Assembly: GCA_946902875.1 (NCBI GenBank) | Contig: OX336337.1 | Location: forward strand, 1,054,001-1,118,000 | Direction: 5' to 3' | From: Nematopogon swammerdamellus | Lineage: Eukaryota > Arthropoda > Insecta > Lepidoptera > Adelidae | DNA: 64,000 nt | Part shown: piece after piece, positions 29,661 through 39,189 of the stretch | Position numbering within the stretch: the first letter of the stretch is position 1 | How the letters are laid out: the number at the start of each line of letters is the position of its first letter | The notes under the pieces: model-generated | Databases searched by the model: none | Seen by the model: only the letters and a program-made list of their open reading frames with translations | Told to the model about the DNA's origin: nothing | Position numbers and translations under genes: made by a program

Positions 29661-29960
29661 GCCGTTTAAATATTATCAGCCCTCCTCCCCTTCCTACTGG
29701 CCAGATCGCCTCCCCTCCCCTGCATCAGTAATGACGTAAATTGCGCGCCCGCCCTCTCCCCCAGGCGGCGTTTATAAATTGAAGTGGCGGCAGTACCTGC
29801 CGCTTAATACACCACCGATTCCGGTTCATTTCCTGGCGCGCACTCGCGGCGGCGGATATTGCTTTTAAGGCTTCGCCGCATACAGCCTGCCGACAACCAC
29901 CGCCGCTACAGTGCGGGGGGCACAGCGGTGCTGCTCGGACTGCACTATATGGAAGCGAAA
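29661..29960. promoter_or_regulatory. GC-rich, promoter-like single-copy block
   Basis: Contains AATGACGTAAATTGCGCG (half CRE), C-rich words, GGCGTTTATAAATTGAAG (a TATA-like TTTATAAAT near 29770) and a small dyad GGCGGCAGTACCTGCCGC. About 190 bp of GC-rich DNA follow. No downstream exon is convincing, so the direction is unknown. Confidence 0.3.
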
Positions 29961-30176
29961 GCCTATTTATTTATTTATTAAGGACACTTGACAGCTATGA
30001 ATAGACATTATTGGAAAACAAAATATTACAAAATTCCTAGCTTTATCTTCTCCTGTATTAGGATTTTTAATATATATTTAGTACACAATAAATAAAAAAA
30101 ACACATATTTACATCTTATATTTCGAGTTTATTAGTCGTCGTCAGTGAAAAAAAAATGTAATATACGAGTATATAA
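29961..30176. other. no recognised feature
   Basis: AT-rich, with ATTTATTTATTTATT at 29967. Confidence 0.4.
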
Positions 30177-30427
30177 GGTCTTTCATTAGTAGGTAACTTT
30201 ACGCTAAGGGGTGTATGTGTATCAGATACTGATCACGTTCCCCATACCCATTTTTTTCGGATATCAAATAACTACCCATCCTACTAAAATAATAGTTTAT
30301 TGAACAATTATTTCATAGCATGGGTAGGTATTTGATATCGGAAAAAAAATAGGTATGTATGGGGAACGTGATCAGTATCTGATACACATACTCCCCTTAG
30401 CGTAAAGTTACCTACTAATGAAAGACC
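30177..30427. mobile_element. fold-back (long palindrome) MITE
   Basis: Arms of more than 100 bp: GGTCTTTCATTAGTAGGTAA.. at 30177 is mirrored by ..TTACCTACTAATGAAAGACC ending at 30427, with GGGGAACGTGATCAGTATCT mirrored around the centre near 30300. ATAA occurs on both sides, a possible 4-bp target duplication. Non-coding. Confidence 0.85.
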
Positions 30428-30496
30428 ATAAATTATACAAGTTTAATGTGTCAAATGATGATGACGAATGATAGATGGCGTTGTCATGGGTTTGAA

Positions 30497-30825
30497 TTTT
30501 TAGGGTTCCGTATTCGTCGTACGGGATCCTATTACTAAGCCTACGCCGTCTGTCTGTCTGTCTGTCTCTCCGTCTGTCTGTCTGTCCGCCTGTCTGTCCG
30601 AGGGCTCTTGAACCGTAATAGGTAGCCTGTTGAAATTTTCACAAAATATGTGTTATTATGGCCGATATAACAAAAAATAATAAAAATAAGAAAAAGTCAA
30701 AAATTCACGGAGGTCCCCATACAAGAAACTAAACAGTGTATGCGCGCCATCTACCGAAAACAGTATGACATGGCGATACGGAACCCCCGGTGCGCGAGTT
30801 CGACTCGCACTTGGCCGGTTTTTAG
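30497..30825 (+). repeat. F-family repeat, near full length
   Basis: TTTTTAGGGTTCCGTATTCG, CCTATTACTAAGCCTACGCC, (CTGT)n, TTGAACCGTAATAGGTAGCC, CGCGCCATCTACCGAAAAC, CCGGTGCGCGAGTTCGACTC and GCACTTGGCCGGTTTTTAG: both ends are present. Confidence 0.75.
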
Positions 30826-31827
30826 AATGTATCTATGGTTTAATAATTATACGAGTATATTAGGGCATTTCAAACATACTCCTTGCTATTATACTTTCCG
30901 AGATGTAGCAATTCTCCCGGAACACATTTTTGTATATAACGCTCATGTTTCAGTGATTACATCGCCACTACTGTTCGTTTGGGTGAGACATGTAATTTGA
31001 TTCCATGTCAAAATATGACAGAAAAAATATTCCTCCGAAAGCCACGCCCAAATTCAATCTGTATTTGTGTCCGTTAAACCTGAAGCCAGGCAAGAGTGGT
31101 TTCGGTGAATGTTTGCGGACGTGCGGCGCGGGACGGCGGGCGGGCGGGCGGGTTGTCACGTGACAACACTCCCGCCCGCCCTGCGCGCGTAGGGCGGGCG
31201 CGGGTGAGGGGGCGGAAGAGGGCCGGGGCCGGTGCTGTAGCGAAATAGACAATTTCACAACTGAATGCGTCTAATCTAACTAGGAAACGTCAAAACAAAT
31301 TGGACGGCGATAAAGTGGACTGAGCCCCGATTTGAATTTACTTTTTAGGTGTAGGAGAGAGAGGTATGTACGAGTATGAACTTAAAGCTATCAATACGAA
31401 TACCCTGTGCGTACCCTGACCAGAGGAATGAAACTAGATACAGTTTGTTATACGCCAGAAAGGGTACGAATTTATTTCAATGTACTTGCATTACTGCAAT
31501 GCGCGTTATCGAACTCTGCTGATGTGGAACAGGATTTTTATTTATTTTTATTTTTATTTAATCTATTTTATTTTAATTATTTCGGGAAACCAACCGAATG
31601 GCTGTGTAGTGCGCGCACGCACTCTAACTATACCGGCGGAAACCAAATGCGGTAGGGCGCCAGTTTAACACCCTTTTCCCACCGGCAGTAAAAGTGCGCG
31701 CGCGCTATGCGCCTTCCAGTTCCACACCGGCGGCAGAAGACACGCATTATAGTAATTTAAATATAATAAAAAAAAAAAACAGTTTTTCGGGGTAAGTAAA
31801 TCAAACTGAAGTTAGATTCACTCTTAA
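30826..31827. other. GC-rich block with a perfect palindrome, otherwise unassigned
   Basis: 31110-31230 is G/C-rich with GTTGTCACGTGACAAC (a perfect 16-bp palindrome with a CACGTG E-box) at 31152-31167 between CGGGCGGG and CCCGCCCG words. 31610-31740 has ACACCCTTTTCCCACCGG and GCGCGCGCGCTATGCGCC. No gene. Confidence 0.4.
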
Positions 31828-32384
31828 GGCCGACTGCACCAGAACAAACTTAACAATATTAGTCCACTTATATGATCATCTTAAAGAAACGATAAAAGGG
31901 AAGTTGAGCCAACGGTGAAATGCTGTCATTAGAATCCTAAGCAGACCTAAAGTTAAGTCTGGTTGTTTAGCCATTTAACTTTCTAACAGGCCATTTAACT
32001 TTCTAAAAGTCGAATTGACATCTACCATGCAAAGCGAATGAATATAGTCATCTGTCTGTCAAGCAGTTTGTTTTAGGGACTATGATATCTTTGATTTTAT
32101 TAACGTCTAAACATAGCAATGACACTAAATTGTACAATAATTGATTGAAAAATAGCGATGACGCTAAATAATTGCTCATTGTTTGTTATAGAATGCTGCC
32201 AGAGCGTATAAATGTATGATTTGGTGAAAAAGAACGCACTCTCAGAGATAATGACCATTTAGGTAAAGTCGAGTCATTTTGTATTGATGCAAGTCGTGGA
32301 TTCACTTATCGAGTTACAGATTTAAGCTGTCGTTAGTTAACGGGTCTTTAGTTGTATTTAAGTCTGTGTTGATGCATTCGGCCC
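31828..32384. mobile_element. Harbinger-type MITE, 557 bp
   Basis: Starts GGCCGACTGCACCAGAACA after TAA (31825-31827) and ends TGTGTTGATGCATTCGGCCC before TAA (32385-32387). The ends match the TIRs of the 135-bp element at 18565, and the interior shares GTTAACGGGT/TTTAAG words. The interior is AT-rich and non-coding. A remnant of the middle lies inverted at 58440-58640. Confidence 0.7.
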
Positions 32385-32936
32385 TAACTCGAATTGCTAA
32401 ATTGATACTAAATTCCCCAAATAACCAACACATGCAAATACCGATTGCTAATGAAACTTGAATCTCAACGGCCAGCTCGAGAAGCTCGCAAGACAGACAG
32501 ACAGACAGACGGTTAGCAACAATACAGAGCGGAGCGGGGCGAGCGAGCGAGTACGACACGCGCCGACTGCGGGCCGGAAATTAAATTCCGCCTTAAGCTT
32601 AAAGTTTAATTAACCCAACATCACGCAATATCCACTCCCCCCGGCTAGTGACCGACACCTCCCCCCCCCCCCCGCACCCGCTCCACCCCCTCGAACTACC
32701 GCCCTCCGCCCCCGAGGCGTGCCGGTAAATACTCGCGAGCCATAGGGGAATAATACCGCACTAACGGCCAGATACATCAGACATCTGCCGTGTCACTACA
32801 TTATGCAGAGAGTTGCCGCTTGTGGCAGACCATGTCGATATCTTTCTGCAGTCTCATTGGCTGGTAGATGTCGCCATGCCATCGCCGAGTGGACGCGAAA
32901 TGCCGTGATGTAAATTGATTGGTGAAAAAGGCATGA
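32385..32936. other. GC-rich patches, no gene
   Basis: An ACAG repeat at 32492-32510, C-rich DNA at 32636-32725 including a 13-C run, then single-copy DNA. No persuasive frame. Confidence 0.35.
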
Positions 32937-33043
32937 TGCATGGCATTCGCAACCCCCGCATACGACCGAATGTCCATGGGCGTCGTTAGACACCTTATGG
33001 GTGCCTCGGCGCCAGTATATGTCGCGCTTTAAAAAAAAAAAGA
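32937..33043 (+). repeat. LINE-C tail
   Basis: GCATGGCATTCGCAACCCCC, GCATACGACCGAATGTCCAT, GGGCGTCGTTAGACACCTTA and CGGCGCCAGTATATGTCGCG before an A-run. Confidence 0.75.
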
Positions 33044-33512
33044 TACAACTGAGCCGTTATTTATTACAAGCATAACGGTAGGTGCATTTTAGCCAAGATG
33101 GTGAAATCGGGCGTTAGCCGGTATTACTTTTAGTTTTTCATTAGCTCTAGCTAGATTGCATGTCCGTGCACTTGCTAGCTCCCCATTCCCAGCAGGAAGG
33201 GGACGGGGGTGGGGAGGGTGGAATAGAGAAGGAGGGAGGAAGGGGAACCCTCCTAGTGCGAGAGAGAACCGCATTCACTATAGGAACTAATAGGTCCGTA
33301 GCGAGCGTGATATTTTCTTAATGTGATAATAATGTTGACAAGTGTGTTTTATAGAGATGCCATGGCTGCATGATTGCATCATACATTCTTAATTTGAATG
33401 TTAGAACATTTTTTGCTTATAAAATATTCCCAATACAGTTGGAGTGCTATAAATGTACATACCTATGGCCCGTACATATAGGAATCTACGTACTATTTGT
33501 GGCTAATTATTA
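33044..33512. other. no recognised feature
   Basis: Contains a G-rich patch (33185-33250, GGGGACGGGGGTGGGGAGGG). No gene. Confidence 0.35.
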
Positions 33513-33932
33513 TTGCGATTTGTGGGTTCGCTTAGTCTGTTTTACAGAAACTATCACGGACGCTGCTCTGCGGAACTTGCATCCCTTATTCCCTGCCACC
33601 CGTCCTATCTCCGCATGACTCGTCGCAGAGAGACTCAGCACCCTTTTGTTCTTGACATTGGGCTTTTGAGAACCCATCGGTTCTCTAAATCGTTTCTTTG
33701 TCGCACCGCTAGAGTGTGGAACTGTCTTCCGGCGAGTGTATTTCCTGAATCCTTTAACCTGGGTGTCTTCAAGCGTCGTATTAACGGGCTAGACAGCTTA
33801 GCAACAGTCCGGAAATCTGCTGGCATGGCACCTAACTGAGCGTGGTTTAGCGAGGAGAGGTGATTTTGGCTCTGTCGACTGCACCATTGGTCCCTCGGCA
33901 CAGCCACCCATGCTGGTTTACATAAAAAATTA
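33513..33932 (+). pseudogene. LINE-B ORF2 C-terminus and 3-prime UTR (CR1/L2-like)
   Basis: The open frame at 33513-33839 (108 aa, 5-prime-truncated) has VGSLSLFYRNYHGRCSAEL, RETQHPFVLDIG, SKSFLCRTARVWNCLPASVF and LGVFKRRINGL, in the order found at the end of CR1/L2 RTs. The stop lies at the start of the UTR: TGGCATGGCACCTAACTGAG, TTTAGCGAGGAGAGGTGATT, TTGGTCCCTCGGCACAGCCA, CCCATGCTGGTTTACATAAAA. This UTR resembles the SINE-B tail and is its likely source. Confidence 0.8.
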
Positions 33933-33935
33933 TAT

Positions 33936-34032
33936 ATTGTTTATTGTTTATTTAGCATCTATTGGCAGTACACTGCGCTCAGATTTGTCATATTTACATT
34001 GTAACATTCCGCCAGTTCGATTATCACAGCGA
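33936..34032 (-). repeat. family U2 (LINE 3-prime UTR), part 1
   Basis: ATTGTTTATTGTTTATTTAG, GGCAGTACACTGCGCTCAGA, TTTGTCATATTTACATTG and CAGTTCGATTATCACAGCGA match 58068-58160. The copy is then interrupted by the inverted-arm insertion and resumes at about 35975. Confidence 0.7.
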
Positions 34033-34389
34033 TCTGACCCATTCTCAGGACCCACTGTCAAAAAGAAAAAAAATTGTGGTGTTTCGACCCATTTACATTT
34101 AATTTTGAGAGGCGTTCTGACCCACTTACCAGAATACACAGATACCTACAGTAAGTGAACTTCCTTTGTGGCAATTTGCAAACCTCCTATCATTTCTGCT
34201 GCCCTGGTACTTTATTTCCCATTCCCAGCTTACCAAGAATCGATTGAAGTGGTACAGAATTATTCGCCATATGTGTCAGACTGCAAATTGCTGAATAAGT
34301 CCACATCACAAAAGTTTTTCTGAAGGTAACCACACACCATACTAATTTATCAAACTGAAAATTGCCGAAAACGACCAAATCACAAGTTT

Positions 34390-34650
34390 TACTGAAGGTT
34401 ACTATGGTGAACACCATAGTATTATGCTGATTTTTCGAAAACCACTGAACCAATTTCGATAAAATTGAAATGGGACCACCTCGGAAGTATGACCTAACTA
34501 ACAAAAAAAGAATTTTCTAAATCAGCCCTCAATTGACGGAGATATCGCGTAACAAACATACAAAAAAAAAAAAATTTAAAAAAAAAATAAAAAAAAAAAA
34601 ACATACAGACGAATTGAGAACCTCCTCCTTTTTTGGAAGTCGGTTAAAAA
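34390..34650 (+). repeat. unclassified lepidopteran-type repeat (H5)
   Basis: CGAAAACCACTGAACCAATT, GAAATGGGACCACCTCGG, an A-rich run with AAACATACAGACGAATTGAG, and AACCTCCTCCTTTTTTGGAA then GTCGGTTAAAAA. The format resembles the H families (a sentence-like UTR ending in a microsatellite), but there is only one copy here. Confidence 0.35.
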
Positions 34651-34805
34651 TATATAATATATAAAATAAAATGTGACCAAATTGTTCAGAAAAAAATGTG
34701 ACATGAAGTTATTTTTCTTAATATCGAATAGAAAATGGCCAGTTACCAGTTACCTATCTGTAGCTATGAGATAATAAAAATTAAATTTTATTAAAAAAAT
34801 ATTTA

Positions 34806-34940
34806 GTTTATTATGAACTATGTATCTAAATAGAAGTATTATATACTGGTGTTGTATGTTTACTGTGCTGAATTTTCAGCACAGTAAACATACAAAACCA
34901 GTATAGAATACTTCTATTTGGATACATCGTTCAAATAAAC
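34806..34940. repeat. 135-bp palindrome
   Basis: Arms of ~65 bp meet near 34873: GTATGTTTACTGTGCTGAA | TTTTCAGCACAGTAAACATAC, extending outward to GTTTATTATGAACTATGTAT / ATACATCGTTCAAATAAAC with a few mismatches. Confidence 0.9.
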
Positions 34941-34944
34941 CGTT

Positions 34945-35148
34945 CCTTCCACTCTGCACTACCAAGTTGCACTACCAGTAGTGCTGTTTGGAATTTTTTT
35001 TCCCATCTGCACTACTGTACTACAAGCTGCGAAACCGGTAGTGTCGTTTGGAATTATTTCCTCCCGTTTGCACTACTGAGTAGTAGTGCACAATGGAATT
35101 TTAAAGAGCCTTACTTTTTCATTCCCAACTGCACTACCAAAAGATTGT
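34945..35148. repeat. degenerate ~55-60-bp tandem repeat
   Basis: CTGCACTAC.. then GTAGTG(CT/TC)GTTTGGAATT recurs at about 34945, 35000, 35060 and partly 35110. It directly follows the palindrome. Confidence 0.7.
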
Positions 35149-35330
35149 ATATACGAATCTTTGGTGCTATGTTTTTTTTCCGGAGTGTATATCAGATTAA
35201 ACAACACAACAACAAAAAACAACAAAAAATTCAAATTCTTAATTTTCAGAAAAACATAAATATAACATAAGTAATTAATAAATGTATTTAGTTGTATGTC
35301 ATTATTATTATTTATGTTGTATTGTTTACA

Positions 35331-35548
35331 AGCTGTGCCCGCCGCTCCGCCCGCTCTCATATTTCACTTCACTGCTAACCTCATAAGCCATTTAGCGTGA
35401 TAGTAAGTAGCCTATAGTTGATGGGAAGAATCAAGCTATCCGTAGAATTTTGTTTTATTAAAATCGGTTCAGTGGTTCTCGAGTTATAAGCGGACAGACA
35501 GACATACACTCAGACACTCAGACACTCAGTCAGAAAGCAGACGTTGGA
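35331..35548 (-). mobile_element. H4 Helitron-like element
   Basis: AGCTGTGCCCGCCGCTCCGC to GCAGACGTTGGA. Nearly identical to 42292-42503. TTTT follows GGA, as at the other H4 starts; the CTAG end is shortened to AGCT. Confidence 0.7.
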
Positions 35549-35974
35549 TTTTATTATAGGTAAGGATAAGGATTTTTATACTATTTAAAAGAAAAAAATC
35601 TCTCATTTAATTTCCCGCACTACCCACCTACACTACTCACAATCTCAGGCATGACTGGCAGATATGCATTTAGGCTTTAAGTCCACCTTTTGTTATTTTT
35701 TGTGCAATAAAGTATTCAAATGGTCAGAATACAGTCACCGTAATTAAAGTGGAAACCCGAAGACTTCTTGGTAAGCTGGGAATGGGAAATAAAGTACCAG
35801 GGCAGCAGAAATGATAGGAGGTTTGCAAATTGCCACAAAGGAAGTTCATTTACTGTATCTGTGTATTCTGGTAAGTGGGTCAGAACGCCTCTCAAAATTA
35901 AATGCAAATGGGTCGAAACGACACATTTTTTTTTTTTACAGTGGGTCCTGAGAATGGGTCAGAACGCCACGAGA

Positions 35975-36110
35975 TCGAAGAAACCTTTTGAGAAACCTTT
36001 AGTCTACTTTACAAAAATGTTTGCCACTACCAAAACACGCATGTACTGATTTATGAATGACAGATGCAGCAATTCAAAAGTGAAAAATATTATAATAATT
36101 TATTTCAGAG
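35975..36110 (-). repeat. family U2, part 2
   Basis: CGAAGAAACC, then TTTACAAAAATGTTTGCC, AAAACACGCATGTACTGATT, TATGAATGACAGATGCAG and AAAGTGAAAAAT match 58150-58310 beyond the point of interruption. Confidence 0.6.
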
Positions 36111-36614
36111 AAACCAGGCCACACAGAAAAAATATAAAAATTTATCACGAAAGCCAAGAATAAAGAGAACTTTATTAAAAAAAATTTTACTCAAAATGTG
36201 GCTTATTTCCTAAACAAACCCCCTTTAAACCCCACCTTGTCGTAAACAATTGCTAACATGGTGTTTTTTAGCAGTTTTTTCCAGGGTCAACCTATACAAA
36301 AACTAAAAAAACAAGCAGGATAAACCTCGTTCTCATCTTTTTCTTGGGCTTCTCCTAAACATTTTCTGTAAAGTGTCTCGATTTTCTTAATAATTTCTTG
36401 TAAAAAAAACGTAATTTATGGTCCTCTGTCGTGTTTTTTTTTGGCAAAAGTTACATGTTATAAGAAATAAATCACTAAGCATGTTATAATTCATATATTT
36501 TTATTGAAAAGAAAAAAAAATCCCATTGAAAAATATGAGTATTTGGTATCGAAAACACACGGTACATATTATAAGCCAAAACGCTCATTGTTCGCAAGTT
36601 TTGCATCGGCGGAA
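36111..36614. other. no recognised feature
   Basis: AT-rich. Nothing supportable. Confidence 0.4.
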
Positions 36615-36770
36615 TAGGGCCTTAATATATTTTGATAAACAACACCAACCTGGAAGACGGTGTTATTCGGTGTAATTTTCACGAGTTCTTGCAGCACAAC
36701 GCCGATTACTCTGCTTATCCAGATCGTCGAGAGACCATCACGAAGGTTTTTATGTATGCACCTTATGAAA
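36615..36770 (+). repeat. K element, diverged fragment
   Basis: AACAACACCAACCTGG, GGTGTTATTCGGTGTAATTT, GAGTTCTTGCAGCACAACGC and CGATTACTCTGCTTATCCAG match the K 3-prime half. Confidence 0.6.
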
Positions 36771-37192
36771 CTCAACATGGCAAACCCGCCAAGGTCGACT
36801 TACTTACTCCCGAGCTTACTCCTTACATTACGAATAAATCGTGCTATCTTGCTTGATACATCCAAACACGCAAGGTTAAACGGTCTGTTCTGTGTACTCC
36901 GGTCGTCTAAACGCTGTTTACCCGAATTAGTTGTCCATCCGCGTTTACTTTCATTCTAGGCTGTATAAATGAGTTACTCGTCTAATTTGCAATGAATTCG
37001 CTCGCTTGACCGTGCCACTTCTACCCGCAAGTTGCCCCCCCAACCCCCCCCCCCCCCCAAACCTTCCCCTTCCCGACCGAGGCAATTCTCCTTCTATCGT
37101 TTCGGGAGGCCTTATTAGAAGTTTTCCCAGAGTTTTGGGGTATTTTGCGCGCACTTTTTGTTTTGTGATACAACTCTTAACTCGTGAATGTG
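36771..37192. other. no gene; poly-C patch
   Basis: 37030-37075 is C-rich with a 15-C run (37044-37058). A minus frame through it has no domain. Confidence 0.35.
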
Positions 37193-37405
37193 TGTTTTTT
37201 TAATGTAACCCGGTATGGGCAAAGAGTTTGTATTACGTCGCAGCGCAGCGACGTAATACAAACTCTTTGGGTATGGGTGGCTGAGTCAGAGGGGTCAAAG
37301 CACGTGCTCCGACCAGCCAATGTCACATCCGGGAAGATAGGTGTCATACCGGAGACGTCCCTTTGGATTCCTGGCTATACTGGACTAGAGGAGAACTGGC
37401 TTTCA
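37193..37405 (-). repeat. SINE-B carrying a 50-bp micro-insertion
   Basis: T-run (A-tail) at 37194-37201, TAATGTAACCCGGTATGGG, [insertion 37220-37269], then GGTATGGGTGGCTGAGTCAG, AAAGCACGTGCTCCGACCAG, CCAATGTCAC, GGTGTCATACCGGAGACG and CTGGCTATACTGGACTAGAG. 5-prime-truncated before the core. Confidence 0.75.
37220..37269. mobile_element. 50-bp hAT-like micro-element (TIRs only)
   Basis: Two perfect 22-bp inverted arms (beginning CAAAGAGTTTGTATTACG) joined by the 6-base loop AGCGCA. Identical GGTATGGG lies at 37212-37219 and 37270-37277, and the SINE-B host sequence is restored if one copy plus the insert is removed. An 8-bp duplication and CA..TG ends fit the hAT superfamily. Too short to be autonomous. 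Confidence 0.8.
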
Positions 37406-37629
37406 AGGCGTTCTTCTAATCAAAATATAATTATGTAGGGAATGCTATCTATCTATATACATAATACATTTTGGTTGTGAACTTATAAGTATAAAATATT
37501 TCTAGGAATTTTAACTTAAGTAAACAATAATTAAACAAACAAACATAATTTGTAAGTATGACGTTACTACAACAAACAATACTCATGTAAGTGCATGAAA
37601 TGTTTGAAAATCAATACTAATAAATGAAG
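37406..37629. other. no recognised feature
   Basis: AT-rich spacer. Confidence 0.4.
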
Positions 37630-37905
37630 TAAGTTACTTTGTTTTATGAGATAGGTACTGCGTTTGTAGACTCTATGATGTATGATACTAAAACTAAATT
37701 GACGATTTTCTGTATGCATGTATGTTCATCCATAACTCTTAAACCGATCATGCGAATTCGATGAAACTTAGTACAAGTACATTTAAGTATACGTGACCCT
37801 GACACTAGACAAACCGAATTGTTCCGCTCGCCGAAATAATAGCTTACTTACTTTCTTCTTTTTAAATGTGACATTCACGTGAGCGAAGCTGCAGGCAAAA
37901 GCTAC
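37630..37905 (+). mobile_element. H1 Helitron-like element
   Basis: AAGTTACTTTGTTTTATGAG, TAGACTCTATGATGTATGAT, CCATAACTCTTAAACCGATC, ACAAACCGAATTGTTCCGC and the end CACGTGAGCGAAGCTGCAGG with CAAAAGCTA. The hairpin is decayed by two changes. Confidence 0.65.
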
Positions 37906-38434
37906 GTAAATATAATCGAAGTGTACATGTTACAATGTTCTGTGCGTGACTAACAATGAAAATCCCAAGCGAAATAGTTTTCTCTAGCATAAAAAAAGGG
38001 ATATGCAATCTTCCACACTGGCAACACTGAAGAGGGGCGCTCTCCCCTCCCGCCGCGTCCCCGCTCCGGGTGGACGGGTGGAAGGTCATCAAGCAAAATA
38101 GATTCGGGCGGATATTGCGTTAAGATAGAGCAGAGCCGGGTAGAACTGGGTAGAACCGGATAGTGGATAGAGAAAGCATTCATCTGATATATCTCCCCTC
38201 GCCTCCGACGCCACCGCAACGCCGCCTCACCGCGCCGGCAGGTGGCGCCACATATTAGATCCGGGCCAGGACAAAAACGATGAGGAAAATTATTTAATAT
38301 TTATCTTTTATTATTAATATTCAACGGACTTATTTCGAAATTAGTTGCCTGTCTGCGCAGCATCCATCATGAACAAACATAATATCAGTACATATGTAGT
38401 ATTTTCCCCTCAAATGTTTTAGTTTATTGCGCTA
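37906..38434. other. unassigned; GC-rich patch
   Basis: 38010-38265 includes CACTGGCAACACTGAAGAGG and CCGCCGCGTCCCCGCTCCGG. Overlapping minus frames match nothing known. Confidence 0.35.
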
Positions 38435-38742
38435 CTAGCTTTTCCCGCGGCTTCGCTCGCTTGAAATTCAGTAAGTAAGAAAGAAGGCCGAACTGTGTTC
38501 CTGCGTTACCTTTATTTCGGCTCGCGGAACAATTCGGCTTGTATGGGAGTCACATCTTAGCGTAGCCGGAACTGAATTTTATTTAGCCTATCATGTGTCT
38601 CGTATAGGTAAACGTGCATATGTGAAGTTTCGTCGAATTCAGATGATTGGTTTAAGAGTTATGGAGGAACATACATACATACATACAGAAGAGACTACAA
38701 ACTCAGTATCTCATAAAACAAAGTAACTTACCCCATAACCAT
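38435..38742 (-). mobile_element. H1 Helitron-like element
   Basis: The inverse end CTAGCTTTTCCCGCGGCTTC with GCTCGC, then GCGGAACAATTCGGCTTGTA, GGAGTCACATCTTAGCGTAG, AGTTATGGAGGAACATACAT and ATCTCATAAAACAAAGTAAC. The CTAG is followed (inverse) by T, as expected of a Helitron 3-prime end. Confidence 0.7.
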
Positions 38743-38890
38743 CAGTCAGTCAGCGTGTAAGTGTCCACTGCTGGGCATACGCCTCTCCAATTTTCCTCCA
38801 GTCCTCCCGGCCTTCAGCGATACGGAACCACTGATTTCCGCCGGCGTACTTGATGTCGTCGTCCCACCTGGCGGGTGGTCTTCCCACACA
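38743..38890 (-). pseudogene. RTE-type LINE C-terminal fragment
   Basis: Minus-strand frame ARWDDDIKYAGGNQWFRIAE then GREDWRKIGEAYAQQW, with the CTGACTGA tail at the left, corresponds to the last ~45 codons of the RTE end at 21900. It abuts H1 directly. Confidence 0.7.
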
Positions 38891-39189
38891 AAAATAAAAA
38901 AATAATAATAAAGAATAGAGATTTATTATTAGTATTGATATTGATGATGATGATTTATGTCGAACATACGTTGGTTTGTTAAAATCAAAAACATGGCGTT
39001 GACTAAGTGGCAATTTTTCGAGATTTCCAAGAATTAACACTCACTGGAAAATCATGACTAAGCCCGGATTTTACGATCGTTAGCCAAATTAGTGTGTCGA
39101 CGACTTTTTTTTCGACTACATTTGGCTCAACATTCTAAACGGCTCATTTTGTCGTTAATAAATTATATCATATCAATATCAAATTAACA
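38891..39189. other. no recognised feature
   Basis: AT-rich. A (TGA)n run at 38940-38955. Confidence 0.4.

Larger units (their letters stand above)
34033..35963. mobile_element. insertion with ~200-bp inverted arms (unclassified)
   Basis: Arm 34033-34239 (TCTGACCCATTCTCAGGACC, CGTTCTGACCCACTTACCAG, TTTGCAAACCTCCTATCATT, TCCCATTCCCAGCTTACC) is the near-perfect inverse of 35765-35963. It splits a U2 copy whose uninterrupted form is at 58068. The interior (~1.5 kb) is non-coding and itself holds H4, a palindrome and a tandem repeat. No transposase. About a dozen bases at the right edge (ACGCCACGAGAT) remain unexplained, so no clean target duplication is claimed. Confidence 0.7.
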
